A stretch of DNA of 64,000 nt from Haematococcus lacustris. Its lineage: Eukaryota > Chlorophyta > Chlorophyceae > Chlamydomonadales > Haematococcaceae. A model generated the notes under the pieces. The model was not told the origin of the DNA. It searched no databases and was given only the letters and a program-made list of their open reading frames with translations. The position numbers were made by a program, and so were the translations under genes. Numbering within the stretch: the first letter of the stretch is position 1; each line of letters opens with the position of its first letter. The stretch spans positions 6,461,869 to 6,525,868 of the forward strand of contig JASKMD010000013.1 in assembly GCA_030144725.1 (NCBI GenBank). The letters run 5' to 3'. Below are positions 60,232 to 64,000 of the stretch, piece after piece.

Positions 60232-63159
60232 TTACCCCCCCGTCTTGTACCTTACCCCCCCATCTTGTACCTTACCCCCCCATCTTGTACCTTACCCCCC
60301 CGTCTTGTACCTTACCCCCCCATCTTGTACCTTACCCCCCCGTCTTGTACCTTACCCCCCCATCTTGTACCTTACCCCCCCATCTTGTACCTTACCCCCC
60401 CGTCTTGTACCTTACCCCCCATCTTGCACCTCACCCCAATGCTACAACGGCCATGCTGCCCTCGTCTTGTACCTTACCCCCCCATCTTGTACCTTACCCC
60501 CCCATCTTGTACATTACCCCCCCATCTTGTACCTTATCCCCCCGTCTTGTATCTTACCCCAATGCTACAACGGCCATGCTGCCCTCGTCTCGTACCTTAC
60601 CCCCCCGTCTTGTACATTACCCCCCCATCTTGTACCTTATCCCCCCGTCTTGTATCTTACCCCAATGCTACAACGGCCATGCTGGCCTCGTCTTGTACCT
60701 TACCCCCCCATCTTGTACCTTACCCCCCCGTCTTGTACCTCACCCCCCCATCTTGTACCTTACCCCCATCTTGTACCTCACCCCAATGCTACAACGGCCA
60801 TGCTGCCCTCGTCTTGTACCTTACCCCCCCATCTTGTACCTTACCCCCCCGTCTTGTACCTCACCCCCCCATCTTGTACCTTACCCCCCATCTTGTACCT
60901 CAACCCAATGCTACAACGGCCATGCTGCCCTCGTCTTGTACCTTACCCCCCCATCTTGTACCTTACCCCCCCATCTTGTACATTACCCCCCCATCTAGTA
61001 CCTTATCCCCCCGTCTTGTATCTTACCCCAATGCTACAACGGCCATGCTGCCCTCGTCTTGTACCTTACCCCCCCGTCTTGTACATTACCCCCCCATCTT
61101 GTACCTTACCCCCCCGTCTTGTACCTTACCCCCCATCTTGCACCTCACCCCAATGCTACAACGGCCATGCTGGCCTCGTCTTGTACCTTACCCCCCCATC
61201 TTGTACCTTACCCCCCCGTCTTGTACCTCACCCCCCCATCTTGTACCTTACCCCCATCTTGTACCTCACCCCAATGCTACAACGGCCATGCTGGCCTCGT
61301 CTTGTACCTTACCCCCCCGTCTTGTACCTTACCCCCCCCGTCTTGTACCTTTACCCCCCGTCTTGTACCTTACCCCCTCGTCTTGTACCTTACCCCCCCG
61401 TCTTGTACCTTACCCCCCCGTCTTGTACCTAACCCCCCCATCTTGTACCTTACCCCCTCGTCTTGTACCTTACCCCCCCATCTTGTACCTTACCCCCCCA
61501 TCTTGTACCTTACCCCCCCATCTTGTACCTTACCCCCCCGTCTTGTACCTTACCCCCCCATCTTGTACCTTACCCCCCCGTCTTGTACCTTACCCCCCCG
61601 TCTTGTACCTTACCCCCCCATCTTGCACCTTACCTCCCCATCTTGCACCTCACCCCAATGCTACAGTGGCCATGCTGGCCACGTCATGTACCTTACCCCC
61701 CCATCTTGTACCTCACCCCCCCGTCTTGTACCTCACCCCCCCGTCTTGTACCTTACCCCCCCGTCTTATACCTTACCCCCCCATCTTGTACCTTACCCCC
61801 CCGTCTTGTACCTTACCCCCCCGTCTTGTACCTTACCCCCCCATCTTATACCTTACCCCCCCGTCTTGTACCTTACCCCCCCGTCTTGTACCTTACCCCC
61901 CCATCTTGTACCTCACCCCCCCGTCTTGTACCTTACCCCCCCATCTTGTACCTTACCCCCCCGTCTTGTACCTTACCCCCCCGTCTTGTACCTTACCCCC
62001 CCATCTTATACCTTACCCCCCCGTCTTGTACCTTACCCCCCCGTCTTGTACCTTACCCCCCCATCTTGTACCTTACCCCCCCGTCTTGTACCTTACCCCC
62101 CCATCTTGTACCTTACCCCCCCGTCTTGTATCTTACCCCCCCGTCTTGTACCTCACCCCCCCGTCTTGTACCTTACCCCCCCGTCTTGTACCTTACCCCC
62201 CCGTCTTGTACCTTACCCCCCATCTTGTACCTCACCCCCCCGTGTTGTACCTTACCCCCCCATCTTGTACCTTACCCCCCCGTCTTGTACCTTACCCCCC
62301 CGTCTTGTACCTTACCCCCCCATCTTATACCTTACCCCCCGGTCTTGTACCTTACCCCCCTGTCTTGTACCTTAACCCCCCGTCTTGTACCTTACCCCCC
62401 CATCTTGTACCTTACCCCCCCGTCTTGTACCTTACCCCCCCGTCTTGTACCTTACCCCCCCATCTTGTACCTTACCCCCCCGTCTTGTACCTTACCCCCC
62501 CGTCTTGTACCTTACCCCCCCCATCTTGTACCTTACCCCCCCGTCTTGTACCTTACCCCCCCGTCTTGTACCTTACCCCCCCGTCTTGTACCTTACCCCC
62601 CCGTCTTGTACCTTACCCCCCCGTCTTGTACCTTACCCCCCCATCTTGTACCTCACCCCCCCGTCTTGTACCTTACCTCCCCATCTTGCACCTCACCCCA
62701 ATGCTACAATGGCCATGCTGGCCACGTCATGTACCTTACCCCCCCATCTTGTACCTCACCCCCCCGTCTTGTACCTTACCCCCCCATCTTGTACCTTACC
62801 CCCCCGTTCTGTACCTAACCCCCCCATCTTGTACCTTACCCCCCCATCTTGTACCTTACCCCCCCGTCTTATACCTTACCCCCCCATCTTGTACCTTACC
62901 CCCCCGTCTTGTACCTTACCCCCCCGTCTTGTACCTTACCCCCCCATCTTATACCTTACCCCCCCGTCTTGTACCTTACCCCCCCGTCTTGTACCTTACC
63001 CCCCCATCTTGTACCTCACCCCCCCGTCTTGTACCTTACCCCCCCATCTTGTACCTTACCCCCCCGTCTTGTACCTTACCCCCCCGTCTTGTACCTTACC
63101 CCCCCATCTTATACCTTACCCCCCCGTCTTGTACCTTACCCCCCCGTCTTGTACCTTAC
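60232..63159. repeat. 20-bp minisatellite CRTCTTGTACCTTACCCCCC, about 146 units
   Basis: The array is regular, with A/G at the second base. In the left 1.2 kb a longer unit containing CAATGCTACAACGGCCATGC interrupts it about every 103-125 bp (eight times from 60435 to 61270, and again near 61656 and 62700). Open frames through it are artefacts. Confidence 0.97.
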
Positions 63160-63786
63160 GTATAGTATAATGTCGGAGGCCAAGCTGTTACGGGAAAATA
63201 ACGACCGAGACCTCGTCGAAAGTTGCAGTAAACGACGAGGCGTAGCCGAGTCGTTTACGCAGCTTGAGACGAGGCCGAGGTTGTTATTTGAACGTGAACA
63301 GCGCGGGCCGAGACATTATACAGTATCCCTTTACATTACGGGTTGGTTCCGGGCTAGTACGTCTACAAGATGAGCGCGCAGCATCAAAGCGTCTGCGACG
63401 CCCAGCTTTGTCGACGGCCCCTGCACTTTTTCAGTAAAAACAGCGGTTCAGCAGCGGTTACAGTAAACATTCTGCACTTTTTCAGTAAAAACAGCGGTTG
63501 AGCAGCGGTTACAGTAAATAATCTGCACTTTTTCAGTAAAAACGGCGGTTACGCAGCGGTTACAGTAAAAGTCTTGCACTTTTCCAGTAAAAACAGCGGT
63601 TACGCAGCGGTTACAGTAAAACTCCGCGGAAGCCCCGCTGTCTCCGGCATCCTACAGCCACGCACACAGCCTGCTCACCGATGTGGCGAGCAGCGCAACC
63701 TCTTCGGAGCGCGAGGTCAAAGAGGTCTCGGAGCTGTTTTTTACGGGGAAATAAAAATTCTTACTTCTCCCGTAATGTAAAGGGAT
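63160..63786. mobile_element. 627-bp foldback insertion (MITE-like, composite)
   Basis: It interrupts a 20-bp unit precisely: TTAC on the left and CCCCCC on the right add up to one intact unit, so no target duplication is visible. Left part 63160-63324: GTATAATGTC at 63165 pairs with GACATTATAC at 63312, and GTAAACGAC pairs with GTCGTTTAC inside. Right part: a perfect 18-bp inverted repeat ATCCCTTTACATTACGGG at 63325-63342 and its complement at 63769-63786, enclosing four tandem 51-bp units (63421-63623). No protein is encoded. Confidence 0.75.
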
Positions 63787-64000
63787 CCCCCCATCTTGTA
63801 CCTTACCCCCCCGTCTTGTACCTTACCCCCCCATCTTGTACCTTACCCCCCCGTCTTGTATCTTACCCCCCCGTCTTGTACCTCACCCCCCCGTCTTGTA
63901 CCTTACCCCCCCGTCTTGTACCTTACCCCCCCGTCTTGTACCTTACCCCCCCATCTTGTACCTCACCCCCCCGTGTTGTACCTTACCCCCCCATCTTGTA
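63787..64000. repeat. 20-bp minisatellite, continuing past the window
   Basis: The same CRTCTTGTACCTTACCCCCC units resume after the insertion and run to the last base. Confidence 0.97.

Noticed and set aside
53898..60998. Open frame of over 2300 codons, and the 891- and 880-codon frames at 48237-50928
   Set aside because: They are caused by a stop-free 22-bp repeat open in all forward frames. There is no start context, codon signal or independent domain.
59611..63373. Long frames reading LYLTPPSCTLPPHLVPYPP cycles
   Set aside because: The same effect from the 20-bp satellite; the frame changes with every unit-length variant.

Overview
The window looks like nuclear DNA of a GC-rich green alga, probably a volvocalean chlorophyte of the Haematococcus/Chlamydomonas type. 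That placement is inference. It rests on many short exons with clean GT-AG (some GC-AG) junctions, TGTAA poly(A)-type signals, a plastid-type DUF1995 gene with a transit-peptide-like start, plant-type LTG.IP leucine-rich repeats, and very many G/C-rich tandem repeats. There are no operons. Most long open frames in the window are repeat artefacts, so genes were rebuilt by joining exons with matching phase.

Layout, left to right. 1-7042 (-): HTATIP2/TIP30-like NAD(P)-binding protein, 7 exons seen, 3' end off the left edge; its 4.4-kb intron holds two tRNA-Lys(CUU) copies and a relic of its own exon 3. 8110-12945 (+): 8-exon protein of about 996 aa with a Tudor-like segment and a long disordered tail. 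13020-14671 (-): 5'-truncated LINE with a 13-bp target duplication, plus a 37-bp dead-on-arrival copy nearby. 15636-17094: perfect CCCCG and near-perfect CCCCCG arrays, each about 112 units. 17571-22748 (+): secreted LRR protein with an antisense Fanzor-like fragment in its large intron. 23317-30145 (+): 22-exon, about 1103-aa coiled-coil protein. 30680-33177 (+): decayed, internally deleted copy of a Fanzor-like (eukaryotic TnpB homologue) gene. 34872-36320 (+): exons of an unrecognised gene. 36933-38434 (+): truncated hemoglobin. 40800-47291 (-): 12-exon plastid-targeted DUF1995 protein of 352 aa with large repeat arrays in three introns. 48296-50909 and 53961-59481: 22-bp minisatellites with higher-order structure. 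60232-64000: 20-bp minisatellite interrupted by a 627-bp foldback insertion.

The genes form no evident pathway. The two themes most worth following are a Fanzor-like RuvC family present as a broken copy and a nested fragment, and the repeated placement of tandem arrays inside introns, often within a few bases of a splice site. The arrays, the 22-nt arithmetic and the target-site duplications are read directly from the bases; family names are recognised from motifs without any database search.
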